Of a stretch of DNA of 64,000 nucleotides, positions 1 to 6,566 are shown one piece after another. The stretch is from assembly GCA_003513495.1 (NCBI GenBank), contig DOPM01000038.1, forward strand, positions 90,164 to 154,163, written 5' to 3'. Every line of letters begins with the position of its first letter. Position 1 is the stretch's first letter. Below the pieces are notes generated by a model. It was not told the DNA's origin. It ran no database searches and saw only the letters and a list, made by a program, of their open reading frames with translations. Origin of the DNA: Desulfosporosinus sp. (lineage in GTDB: Bacteria > Bacillota > Desulfitobacteriia > Desulfitobacteriales > Desulfitobacteriaceae). Made by a program: the position numbers and the translations under genes.

Positions 1-46
1 AGTATATAATGAAAAAGAATTATTGCTTTTGAGGTGGTATAAGCTC

Positions 47-397
47 ATGAACCCTATTGCTAAGTCTGCTGTACAATCTGCCCTAGACCATTTTCTTAAC
101 CGCGACGTGTACCTTCACTTAGAGACAACCAATGGAGCCTATGCAGTCCATAAGCAAGAGAGCACTATGACTGTAGGTGCCTATATTCGCAATGGTCGTA
201 TCTGCTTTGGGCGTGGGGTTATTACCGGTGAGGGCCCTTACCGTGTTGGACTTAAAATGGAAATCGGTTGGGTTTACGCTGAAGGACTGACGGATTTTGA
301 AATAGACCAAGCAGGTCGACTATTACTCGCCGGCCATGATCAAGAAGGTCGCTTGGCTGTAGCCCTTGAACTTAGTTTTACCCCCTTCGATCTGTAA
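47..397 (+). CDS. YojF-like (DUF1806) protein
   Basis: A 116-residue protein resembling YojF/DUF1806 of Bacillus, a family of unknown biochemical role found directly upstream of the bacillithiol deacetylase bshB2 (yojG); the same order is seen here. It is soluble, with no signal peptide or membrane segment. The ATG at 47 is chosen because GAGGTGG (31-37) lies nine bases before it; an in-frame TTG at 23 has no such site. A hairpin lies between it and the next gene, so expression of the pair may be attenuated. The family call rests on overall similarity and the neighbour. Confidence 0.75.
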   Translation: MNPIAKSAVQSALDHFLNRDVYLHLETTNGAYAVHKQESTMTVGAYIRNGRICFGRGVITGEGPYRVGLKMEIGWVYAEGLTDFEIDQAGRLLLAGHDQEGRLAVALELSFTPFDL

Positions 398-408
398 CCT
401 TGGCGTAT

Positions 409-433
409 AAAAACCCGCTATCTCGCGGGTTTT
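409..433 (+). terminator. Hairpin between yojF-like gene and bshB2
   Basis: AAAAACCCGC (409-418) pairs with GCGGGTTTT (425-433), giving a compact GC-rich stem followed by T residues. It lies in the 75-bp gap between two genes that normally form an operon, so it may be a partial terminator or attenuator. Confidence 0.6.
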
Positions 434-472
434 CATACTGTCAGTGAAATTATTTACTTAGGAGGTATTTTT

Positions 473-1144
473 TTGGAACAACACGTTCTCGTTATTTTTC
501 CCCATCCCGACGATGAAACATTTGGCTGTGGTGGAACCATAGCACAATTCACCCAAACAGGCGTTCCTGTAACTTATGTCTGTGCTACTTTGGGACAAAT
601 GGGGCGTAACATGGGAAAACCGTTCTTTGCCACTCGAGAATCCTTGCCGAATATTCGGGAAGCAGAGTTGGAGGAAGCTTGCCAGGCTCTTGGCATTCAA
701 CGTTTGATTAAGCTTGGTTTACGGGATAAAACGATTGAGTTTGAAGACCCGGAACTATTGAGCGCTAGAATAGAGCAGATCCTGCAAGAGGTTCGGCCAT
801 CTCTTGTCCTCACTCACTACCCCGGATATGCAGTTCATCCTGATCACAATGCACTAGGAGAGGTAACCATCCTGGCCATTTCACGCCTTCCCGTTCAGGA
901 ACGTCCAATGGTATATGTCCATGCTTTTGCTCGCGACTGCCAGAATAGGCTGGGCCCACCTGATATTATTAATGACATTTCAGCCCTGTCCGAAAAGAAG
1001 CTGGCCGCAATCCGGGCGCACAGATCACAGTCCCAAGTATTTTTTCCTCGTATTGCTAATGGACAAACCAAAAAACCATCCTCAAAGAATTCACTCAGTC
1101 ATATGCTTGAGCGCGAATCCTTCTGGACGTATCATTTTTCGTAA
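473..1144 (+). CDS. bshB2: PIG-L deacetylase, bacillithiol biosynthesis BshB2 type
   Basis: A 223-residue zinc-dependent N-acetylglucosamine deacetylase of the PIG-L/LmbE family. In BshB proteins the reaction removes the acetyl group from GlcNAc-malate to give GlcN-malate, the second step of bacillithiol synthesis. The zinc-binding and catalytic motif HPDDE is at residues 11-15 and the second motif HPDH at 122-125. The start is TTG at 473, with GGAGG (461-465) seven bases upstream. The upstream YojF-like gene supports BshB2 rather than another PIG-L branch. bshA and bshC are not in the window, so the exact thiol substrate is inferred. Confidence 0.85.
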   Translation: MEQHVLVIFPHPDDETFGCGGTIAQFTQTGVPVTYVCATLGQMGRNMGKPFFATRESLPNIREAELEEACQALGIQRLIKLGLRDKTIEFEDPELLSARIEQILQEVRPSLVLTHYPGYAVHPDHNALGEVTILAISRLPVQERPMVYVHAFARDCQNRLGPPDIINDISALSEKKLAAIRAHRSQSQVFFPRIANGQTKKPSSKNSLSHMLERESFWTYHFS

Positions 1145-1272
1145 CGTTTCTAAACCACTCCACCCGAATTAACGAAGGACACACTCTAACTTATAGATTA
1201 AGAGGTCTTTAAGAAAACGCTACGCGTCTTTTTACTATACATGTCTTTGCTATGAAAGCAACTCAAGGGCTA

Positions 1273-1332
1273 TGTCATCCTGAAGGAGGTACGACTGAAG
1301 GATCTAGATCCTTCGCTGCGCTCAGGATGACA
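1273..1332. repeat. Dispersed palindromic repeat, copy 1
   Basis: A 60-bp element bounded by TGTCATCCTGA and TCAGGATGACA, with a perfect inner palindrome GAAGGATCTAGATCCTTC (1297-1314). An almost identical copy in reverse orientation lies at 56212-56272, and a degenerate relative at 56094-56172. It is non-coding and intergenic. From general familiarity it looks like the dispersed TGTCATTCTGAG/AGAATCT repeat found in many bacterial genomes. Confidence 0.8.
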
Positions 1333-1375
1333 TGAGTGAAAGAGGACCCTAAAGTTATGCATTCTCACAGTATCA

Positions 1376-1416
1376 AAAACGCTGAAAGCGACTCCGGGGT
1401 CTGCTTTCAGCGTTTT
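1376..1416. terminator. Bidirectional terminator
   Basis: AAAACGCTGAAAGC (1376-1389) is perfectly complementary to GCTTTCAGCGTTTT (1403-1416), a 14-bp stem flanked by A and T runs on both sides. It separates the rightward bshB2 from the leftward gene that ends at 1460, and could stop transcription from both. Confidence 0.75.
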
Positions 1417-1459
1417 ATATCTAGGGAATTAAAACTTTAAAGGGCTTTATGTATACGTC

Positions 1460-1759
1460 CTAGGAAATCTTCCTAGACAAATCAAATCCGTATTGAGAAT
1501 TTCTTAGCTGGACTCTTAATTTAGCGTTCTTTTTAAGAATTCCTCTATCTCTAGACTTCTTAAGGTATAAGAATAGTGATCCAATGACAGCTAAGACGAT
1601 TGCGAATACAAAATAACTTATTGCTAAAGAGGCATTCATCGTGAAGTCATAAGTATTTACTTGTCCTGCAACTGAATTCTTAATGACCAAGGTTTTCAGA
1701 TATCCCATTGCGTAGAATAGTAACGAGAAAACATAACTAATAGCAGTTATTTTTGGCAT
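1460..1759 (-). CDS. Small two-span membrane protein, unknown
   Basis: A 99-residue protein I do not recognise. It has two predicted membrane segments, roughly residues 5-22 and 40-65, and a basic C-terminal tail rich in Arg and Lys, suggesting a cytoplasmic tail. The ATG at 1759 is preceded by a strong GGTGGAGGTGG site; a longer reading from 1810 would overlap the upstream gene. It lies just downstream of the small zinc-ribbon gene and may be co-transcribed with it. Confidence 0.6.
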   Translation of the reverse strand: MPKITAISYVFSLLFYAMGYLKTLVIKNSVAGQVNTYDFTMNASLAISYFVFAIVLAVIGSLFLYLKKSRDRGILKKNAKLRVQLRNSQYGFDLSRKIS

Positions 1760-1800
1760 AATCCACCTCCACCGCATATTGCACCCAGGAACACTCCGAC

Positions 1801-1962
1801 TTAACCACACTTAGCCCAATCTCCGGTTATACACTCGGTGCATCCACCAACATGTATAAGTTTGTTGCGGCATACTGGGCATTTGTTGTTCCGAATCAGC
1901 CACTGTTCACAGGGCTCTATGCAATGAGTCTTTCGGTTGCAATCTGCGCATACGTCGTTCAT
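1801..1962 (-). CDS. Small Cys-rich zinc-ribbon-like protein
   Basis: A 53-residue protein with nine cysteines, arranged as CxxC near the N terminus (VCADC), further Cys around HCIEPC, a CPVC knuckle and a final CTEC. Such spacing suggests one or two structural zinc sites. The ATG at 1962 has GAGGCGG five bases upstream. No family name can be given. It sits 41 bp upstream of a small membrane protein gene on the same strand. Confidence 0.55.
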   Translation of the reverse strand: MNDVCADCNRKTHCIEPCEQWLIRNNKCPVCRNKLIHVGGCTECITGDWAKCG

Positions 1963-2206
1963 TTTATCCGCCTCACAGTACATATATTTGTTTAATGCGA
2001 ACCTGTGTTCTTATTATAGCTATATTCTATTCGGATATCAATACCAAACTGTTCTTACAATTATATTTTTTTAATATACTTTTTTTCATACACGTTGAAT
2101 ATAAACTTGGTTTGGCAAGCCTTCGGTCCGAGCGGCCGCCTAGTTGCTGATGTGCTGACCATGGATGGGTGAGTGCCTAGTACCCTCATACTTTCTATAC
2201 GATAAA
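1963..2206. other. Intergenic region, partly GC-rich
   Basis: About 240 bp between the zinc-ribbon gene start and the hgcB terminator. The left part is AT-rich and probably holds the promoter of the zinc-ribbon gene. Around 2110-2180 is a more GC-rich stretch including GAGCGGCCGCC, unlike its surroundings, with no convincing reading frame or recognised motif. Confidence 0.4.
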
Positions 2207-2236
2207 AAAAGCATCGGTTGTTAACCGACACCTTTT
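2207..2236 (-). terminator. Terminator downstream of hgcB
   Basis: Stem arms AAAAG (2207-2211)/CTTTT (2232-2236) and TCGGTT/AACCGA enclose a small loop. Read leftward it follows the hgcB stop by about 25 bp and ends in a T run. Confidence 0.6.
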
Positions 2237-2262
2237 ATAGTCATAACTTTATAGTTTAGCGA

Positions 2263-2562
2263 TTAGCAACAGCTGCCTCCACTACCAGGGGAACAATCGC
2301 AGTTCGGCTCCGTCCCAGTTAGCCAACCCATAATAATAGCAAAAGCACAACCTACACCCGGCTTAACTTCTAGAGCGTTAGAAGGACAGTTTTTAGCGCA
2401 AGCTCCGCATTCCATACAGCGGTCTTTATCTACTATGACCGATTTTCTCCCTTCTAGGAGAAAGACATTGTGTGGACAAACCTCAAGGCATTTACCACAA
2501 CCCGAACATCTGCTCGATATAAGGTTTAACGTGGCAACATTCTTCAAGTATCGATGCTTCAT
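2263..2562 (-). CDS. hgcB: HgcB, ferredoxin partner in mercury methylation
   Basis: A 99-residue ferredoxin-like protein with two [4Fe-4S] motifs: Cys19-Cys22-Cys25-Cys29-Pro and Cys49-Cys52-Cys55-Cys59-Pro. Beyond the ferredoxin fold it carries the HgcB hallmarks: an isolated cysteine (Cys72, in GVGCAF) and a C-terminal vicinal pair Cys98-Cys99. HgcB is known to be required with HgcA to convert Hg(II) to methylmercury, supplying electrons and probably handling mercury. An AAGGAG site precedes the ATG. hgcA lies upstream on the same strand, but 158 bp away, across a structured repeat; in most genomes the two are nearly adjacent. Confidence 0.93.
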   Translation of the reverse strand: MKHRYLKNVATLNLISSRCSGCGKCLEVCPHNVFLLEGRKSVIVDKDRCMECGACAKNCPSNALEVKPGVGCAFAIIMGWLTGTEPNCDCSPGSGGSCC

Positions 2563-2590
2563 ATAAAACAGCTCCTTAGAGATTAGTAGA

Positions 2591-2732
2591 TCAAGTGATT
2601 CTAAGCTTCAGATGGAATTTGCCTAAGAGGAATACTTACTCCAGCTGAAGCTTAGAAGAACTTATCCAGGGACGTAGCAGCCGTTATCTCCCTAGAAGAT
2701 GGGAGTCTTACGGCTGGTAGTCATAGGATAAA
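2591..2732 (+). repeat. Structured inverted repeat, left copy
   Basis: About 140 bp that match, in reverse complement, 4252-4465. It folds into two hairpins. The first pairs CTAAGCTTCAG with CTGAAGCTTAG. The second is long and imperfect: TTATCC/GGATAA, CAGCCGT/ACGGCTG and an apical CTCCC/GGGAG. The right edge overlaps the last codons and the TGA of hgcA; the left edge reaches to about 29 bp from the hgcB start. No protein is encoded. I do not recognise it as a known riboswitch. Confidence 0.85.
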
Positions 2733-3728
2733 ACTATTAACCAAGATTAGAACGATCCCTAAGGTTATCGAGATAATAATCGCCGGAACAGCTCTTCTCA
2801 TCTCTTTTAAGACACCTGAAAAGGAAGTGAAGGTTGAAGACCCAGTAAAATTCATTGCCAAAAAGGCTGATATTGGTGGAAGAATGAACAAATACCCCAA
2901 GGCTCTTAAAATACTATACTCAGGGACCGCCGTCCAATTCCACCCATTAAGAACATTAACGGCCACTGCCCAAATAAATCCCAATATCCAGCCTTTCCAC
3001 GCGAAAGCTCTGACTGGTATCCACGGCAATAAAACCGGGGTTAAAACACAGCCTACCACGACCGCTCCTAAATAGGCGTAAAGATCAACCAACCCAAAAG
3101 GCCCAATCCCCAGAAGATTTAACAAAAAGAGTACGCCGAAAATCATTAAGGAAATTTTGAACGTACCAACAAGTTCTACTGGTGTCAATACCAAACGATC
3201 ATACGTATTAAACTTGACCGTGCGCATTTCTGTAGTAGCTTTCAGTCCTAACTTGATAAATTCCTTAAGATCCTTGGCCCTTACTGGTCCAAAAACCACT
3301 TTGAAACCAGAAGCCTTAGTTACCAAGTGCGCACTAATACCCGGCGCACCCAGTTGTGGTACAATAACCGTTCTATGAGAGACAACCTTCTCAAGTTGTA
3401 CTATAGACATACGATTTACCAACTCTTGGGTCCCAAAGGTTCCCTTTCCGGCAGCACACCATACGTTGATTCCTTTAGTATCCAGTACTAAAATCCAGGC
3501 ATTGACCCCATTCAATTCCTTTCTTAAACTATCAAAACTCATTTTATAATTGGCTGAAACTAGAACAGGGGAATTGTTGTCTGGGGTTCCTATTCTATAA
3601 AGACCGGGTTCTACGATAAAGGCCATTCTGCCAATTCCCCAACGGGCTTTCCATGTCCCCCAAATGTCCCTAAAGGTCAACTCGGAGGATGTTGGAATGA
3701 TTTTCAGTTCTCTACTGGAAATTTGCAT
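2721..3728 (-). CDS. hgcA: HgcA, corrinoid methyltransferase for mercury methylation
   Basis: A 335-residue membrane corrinoid protein that transfers a methyl group to Hg(II). The diagnostic cap-helix motif NVWCAAGK is at about residues 88-95; Cys91 is the expected lower axial cobalt ligand. The N-terminal half is the soluble corrinoid-binding domain; from about residue 165 there are four or five membrane spans. The ATG at 3728 is preferred over a GTG at 3749 because GGAGAGGTG sits eight bases before it. It is 32 bp downstream of an ArsR-family gene, probably co-transcribed. Its stop codon lies inside the left structured repeat, so the extreme C terminus (Phe-Ile-Leu) may derive from the repeat. 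Confidence 0.95.
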   Translation of the reverse strand: MQISSRELKIIPTSSELTFRDIWGTWKARWGIGRMAFIVEPGLYRIGTPDNNSPVLVSANYKMSFDSLRKELNGVNAWILVLDTKGINVWCAAGKGTFGTQELVNRMSIVQLEKVVSHRTVIVPQLGAPGISAHLVTKASGFKVVFGPVRAKDLKEFIKLGLKATTEMRTVKFNTYDRLVLTPVELVGTFKISLMIFGVLFLLNLLGIGPFGLVDLYAYLGAVVVGCVLTPVLLPWIPVRAFAWKGWILGFIWAVAVNVLNGWNWTAVPEYSILRALGYLFILPPISAFLAMNFTGSSTFTSFSGVLKEMRRAVPAIIISITLGIVLILVNSFIL

Positions 3729-3760
3729 AGCTCGGACACCTCTCCACACTAATACTTAGT

Positions 3761-4084
3761 TTATTTACAATTACAAGGGTCACTAGGCTTACCTATGCAT
3801 TTGTCTTTATTGGACTTAATTTTAACCAAAAACTCTAAGATGGTTTCCATTACGGCACCATTGATACTGTAATACATCCACGCCCCCTCGCGTCTCCCGT
3901 TGACAATTCCACTATCACACAGAATCTTCATATGATATGACAAGGTCGGTTGAGTGATTTCGAAATTGTCTAAGAGCTGACAGGCACACATTTCGCCACT
4001 GGAAAGTAACTCAACTATATTCAGGCGTGTCTGGTCCGCTATAGCCTTAAATAAAGAAACATAGTCTGCGTAATTATACTTCAT
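3761..4084 (-). CDS. ArsR/SmtB-family metal(loid)-responsive repressor
   Basis: A 107-residue winged-helix repressor. A CxC pair (MCACQLL) lies in the helix where ArsR binds As(III)/Sb(III), and three more cysteines sit near the C terminus (CIG...CNCK). The recognition helix region TQPTLSYHMKIL is typical. The ATG at 4084 follows GGGGGAT; an upstream in-frame ATG at 4150 would lie within operator DNA. Upstream palindromes overlap its promoter, which indicates autoregulation, and hgcA is the next gene, so this protein probably controls hgcA. ArsR-like regulators next to hgcAB are known in other methylators. The inducer is not determined by sequence. Confidence 0.88.
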   Translation of the reverse strand: MKYNYADYVSLFKAIADQTRLNIVELLSSGEMCACQLLDNFEITQPTLSYHMKILCDSGIVNGRREGAWMYYSINGAVMETILEFLVKIKSNKDKCIGKPSDPCNCK

Positions 4085-4110
4085 AAAATCCCCCATAGTT
4101 TTTAACCCTA

Positions 4111-4130
4111 TAGATAAATATGTATATCTA
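4111..4130. promoter_or_regulatory. Third, weaker ArsR-type palindrome
   Basis: TAGATA (4111-4116) and TATCTA (4125-4130) form an inverted repeat separated by eight bases, using the same TAGA/TCTA half-sites as the two stronger upstream palindromes. It lies in the leader between promoter and arsR start. Confidence 0.45.
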
Positions 4131-4146
4131 TTTTTATTGCACTTAA

Positions 4147-4170
4147 GCATATAGACATTTATCTATATGC
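4147..4170. promoter_or_regulatory. ArsR operator 1, over the transcription start
   Basis: A perfect palindrome GCATATAGA-N6-TCTATATGC. ATAGA/TCTAT half-sites are typical of ArsR/SmtB operators. It lies just downstream of the -10 box at 4173-4178, so repressor bound here would cover the start site. Confidence 0.75.
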
Positions 4171-4172
4171 AT

Positions 4173-4201
4173 ATTATAACGACTATATAGATATATGTCT
4201 A
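4173..4201 (-). promoter_or_regulatory. Sigma-A promoter of arsR-hgcA
   Basis: Read leftward, TAGACA (-35, 4196-4201) and TATAAT (-10, 4173-4178) are separated by exactly 17 bp. The -35 and spacer lie inside operator 2 and the start site lies in operator 1. Confidence 0.75.
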
Positions 4202-4209
4202 TATAGTCG
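4180..4209. promoter_or_regulatory. ArsR operator 2, over the -35 box
   Basis: A perfect 12-bp inverted repeat, CGACTATATAGA and TCTATATAGTCG, around a 6-bp spacer. It has the same half-site as operator 1 and covers the -35 box and spacer of the arsR promoter. Confidence 0.75.
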
Positions 4210-4251
4210 TAAAGGTTGATGGTGATATGATTTGTTCACCCAAATGACTAA

Positions 4252-4465
4252 TTTATCCGATGACTACCAGCCGTAAGACTCCCATCTTATATAAGTACGA
4301 AAGTATCCAGTGGATGCTTTCGCCGAACCGCAAACTACACAGAACAGCTTTAGCGGTGAGGATGAGATAACGGCTGCTACGTCCCTGGATAAGTTCTTCT
4401 AAGCTTCAGATAGAGTAAAGTATTCCTCTTGGGCAAACTCCATCTGAAGCTAAGAATCACTTGAT
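4252..4465 (-). repeat. Structured inverted repeat, right copy
   Basis: The reverse-complement partner of 2591-2732. It has the same two hairpins, but the tip of the second is enlarged by roughly 70 bp (about 4287-4365) absent from the left copy. The first hairpin pairs CTTAGCTTCAGATGGAGT with a nearly perfect complement. Its outer end overlaps the last codons and the TGA of the downstream-reading homocysteine methyltransferase gene (stop at 4457-4459). The pair encloses arsR and hgcA. Confidence 0.85.
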
Positions 4466-5773
4466 GACTGGTTCCAATTGATCATTGAGTATCAAAGCGC
4501 CGTAGTGTTGGAATTGTGAAATTAATTGTTGTTTCGTAGGATCTGATATAACCACTCCCACTCTTCCAGGATAATATCTTAAGAATTTACTAATAAGTTC
4601 TGTTGACTCAGATTTAATAATCAGCGGTTTTTTTATGGAGAAGCTAATTTGACCAACAAATCCCCAGATATCAAAAGTCTCTTTGATATCTCCAAAATCT
4701 ATGAGAACATAATCCATGGTTTGAGATTTATAATCTTTTATCAATTTATGAAATTCGCCCTTAATTAATAGATCCACAGCTTCATCATCTTTAAGCGAAA
4801 GCTCTTTAACCGAATAATCCTTGTCTTTAGAGAGTACAAGATAATTAAAGGGACTTGCTATTATTGGACTTCGACTCATATTCAAATCTAATACCGGTGC
4901 TTTGATCTCCTCGAGTTCTTTCTTTACCGCACTGATAAATTCTGGAGTTGTTCCACAACATCCCCCAATTAACCTTACCCCATGCTCGACAAATTCTCTG
5001 GTATAGGAACTAAATTCTTCTGGTTTTTGTTTGTAGACTGCCTCTCCGTTGACTAACTGAGGCATCCCAGCATTGGCTTTTACCGAAAGTGGGATTGAGA
5101 CAACTGAATGCATTTTTTTAATTGGATCTATTAAACTCTCTGGACCTCCTGAACAATTAGCCCCCATGATGTCCACTCCTAATGATTCACACACGATTGC
5201 ACAAACTTCTGCCGAATTTCCCGACATGGTTCTACTATTATCATTAAAAAAGGTTACTGAGGCAATAATAGGAAGTGAGGTTGTTTCTTTAGCTGCTAGA
5301 ATCCCTGCTCTTAATTCATTTAGGTCCCCAAATGTTTCAAAATTAACGATGTCGGCGCCTGCATCTTCTATAGCCCGTAATTGTTCTTTATATATAGTAT
5401 AGGCCTTATCAAAACTCAAATCTCCCGCAGGTTCTAAAACCATACCAGTCGGACCAACGGAAGCGGCAACGTAGGTGTTATCCCCTGCAATCTCTTTGGC
5501 TAATTTTACACCTTCAAAGTTTACCTGATAGGTTTTCTCCCCTAAACTATGCTTTTCTAGAGTAACTCTATTTCCTGGAAAGGTATTGGTTTGAATCACG
5601 TCAGAACCTGCTTGTTTATACAAACTATATAAGTTTTTAACTTCATCAGGCTTCGATAAATTCCAGGATTCTGAAGCTTCATCTCCTGTTAATCCTTGCC
5701 TTTGAAGCATGACCCCCTTGGAACCATCATATAATAAAACCCTTTCTTGGATTGAGTTTAGGATACGTTTCAT
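4457..5773 (-). CDS. Homocysteine S-methyltransferase-domain protein
   Basis: A 438-residue protein. Residues 1-290 form the zinc-dependent homocysteine methyltransferase barrel, as in the N-terminal module of MetH. The zinc ligands are Cys207 (GANCSGG) and Cys272-Cys273 (GGCCGTT). The remaining 150 residues match no domain I recognise; there are no clear pterin, cobalamin-binding or activation modules, so it is not a full methionine synthase. GAGGAGGT precedes the ATG. The family moves methyl groups to homocysteine thiolate from a corrinoid or folate donor. Its position beside hgcA hints at a shared methyl/corrinoid pool, but that is inference. Confidence 0.8.
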   Translation of the reverse strand: MKRILNSIQERVLLYDGSKGVMLQRQGLTGDEASESWNLSKPDEVKNLYSLYKQAGSDVIQTNTFPGNRVTLEKHSLGEKTYQVNFEGVKLAKEIAGDNTYVAASVGPTGMVLEPAGDLSFDKAYTIYKEQLRAIEDAGADIVNFETFGDLNELRAGILAAKETTSLPIIASVTFFNDNSRTMSGNSAEVCAIVCESLGVDIMGANCSGGPESLIDPIKKMHSVVSIPLSVKANAGMPQLVNGEAVYKQKPEEFSSYTREFVEHGVRLIGGCCGTTPEFISAVKKELEEIKAPVLDLNMSRSPIIASPFNYLVLSKDKDYSVKELSLKDDEAVDLLIKGEFHKLIKDYKSQTMDYVLIDFGDIKETFDIWGFVGQISFSIKKPLIIKSESTELISKFLRYYPGRVGVVISDPTKQQLISQFQHYGALILNDQLEPVIK

Positions 5774-5987
5774 TTTATTGTTACCTCCTCTAAAATTGTA
5801 GACCTGTTAAGTATACTCAAAGGTTGAAAAAGAAACAAATTAATAGTGCAGTTGAAATATAAGGAGATATGAGATAGAATTTTTTTAATCTTATTTTAAT
5901 TTTTATCAAATTCTCCTTGAAGTTTTTTGGGTTAAGATTTATACATAGTCAGTTGTGACAATACAAAAAACAAGGAGGACACATTTT

Positions 5988-6536
5988 ATGACAACCTTAG
6001 AACAAGTGGAAAAATTACGGGCAATGGCCAATGTAACCTATGACGAGGCAAAGACTGCTCTAGAAGCAGCTAATGGGGATTTACTCGAAGCCATCATCTA
6101 TTTGGAGAAACAGGGAAAGGTAAACGAACCGAGTGGAGGGGGCTATTACAGCAGTCAAAAAACTTCGGACACATACTCAGAGTCTTACAAAGAAGGATGC
6201 TGGGACAAGAAAGCACACTGCCACCACCACGGTGCCGGCTTTTCTTCAATGGTGAAAAAACTCGGACATTTTTGCATGAAGCTGATCCGCAAAGGCAATG
6301 CTAATTCCTTTGAAGTGCTGAAGGGTGAGGAAAGCAAAGCGTCCGCTCCTGTGACAGGCTTCGCTTTACTCTTGATCTTCGCTCCTTGGATTACTATTCC
6401 ACTAATTATCATCGGACTATTCTTTGGTTTTCGCTATCGTTTTAACGGACCTGATTTTAGCAACAACACTGTCAATGACGCAATAAATAGCGCTGCAGAT
6501 GCTGCCGTAAACCTTAAGAAGTCCATGGATAAATAA
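5988..6536 (+). CDS. DUF4342 protein with UBA-like domain and membrane segment
   Basis: A 182-residue protein. Residues 1-45 form a UBA/EF-Ts-like three-helix domain (LEQVEKLRAMANVTYDEAK), then a polar, Cys/His-rich linker, and near residues 125-150 a hydrophobic membrane segment. This matches DUF4342 proteins. AAGGAGGAC precedes the ATG at 5988. It lies 30 bp before a response regulator and sensor kinase, so it may be an accessory or target of that two-component system. The function is unknown. Confidence 0.72.
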   Translation: MTTLEQVEKLRAMANVTYDEAKTALEAANGDLLEAIIYLEKQGKVNEPSGGGYYSSQKTSDTYSESYKEGCWDKKAHCHHHGAGFSSMVKKLGHFCMKLIRKGNANSFEVLKGEESKASAPVTGFALLLIFAPWITIPLIIIGLFFGFRYRFNGPDFSNNTVNDAINSAADAAVNLKKSMDK

Positions 6537-6566
6537 GAAAAACTATTTGAAATGGCGGGGCTTTCA

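Noticed and set aside
2591..2732. A cobalamin or SAM riboswitch controlling hgcB
   Set aside because: The B12-box and S-box consensus elements are absent, and the inverted partner at 4252-4465 lies at the end of another gene, which fits a repeat better than a regulatory aptamer.
2827..3378. Rightward frames inside hgcA
   Set aside because: Antisense to conserved HgcA codons, with no ribosome sites.
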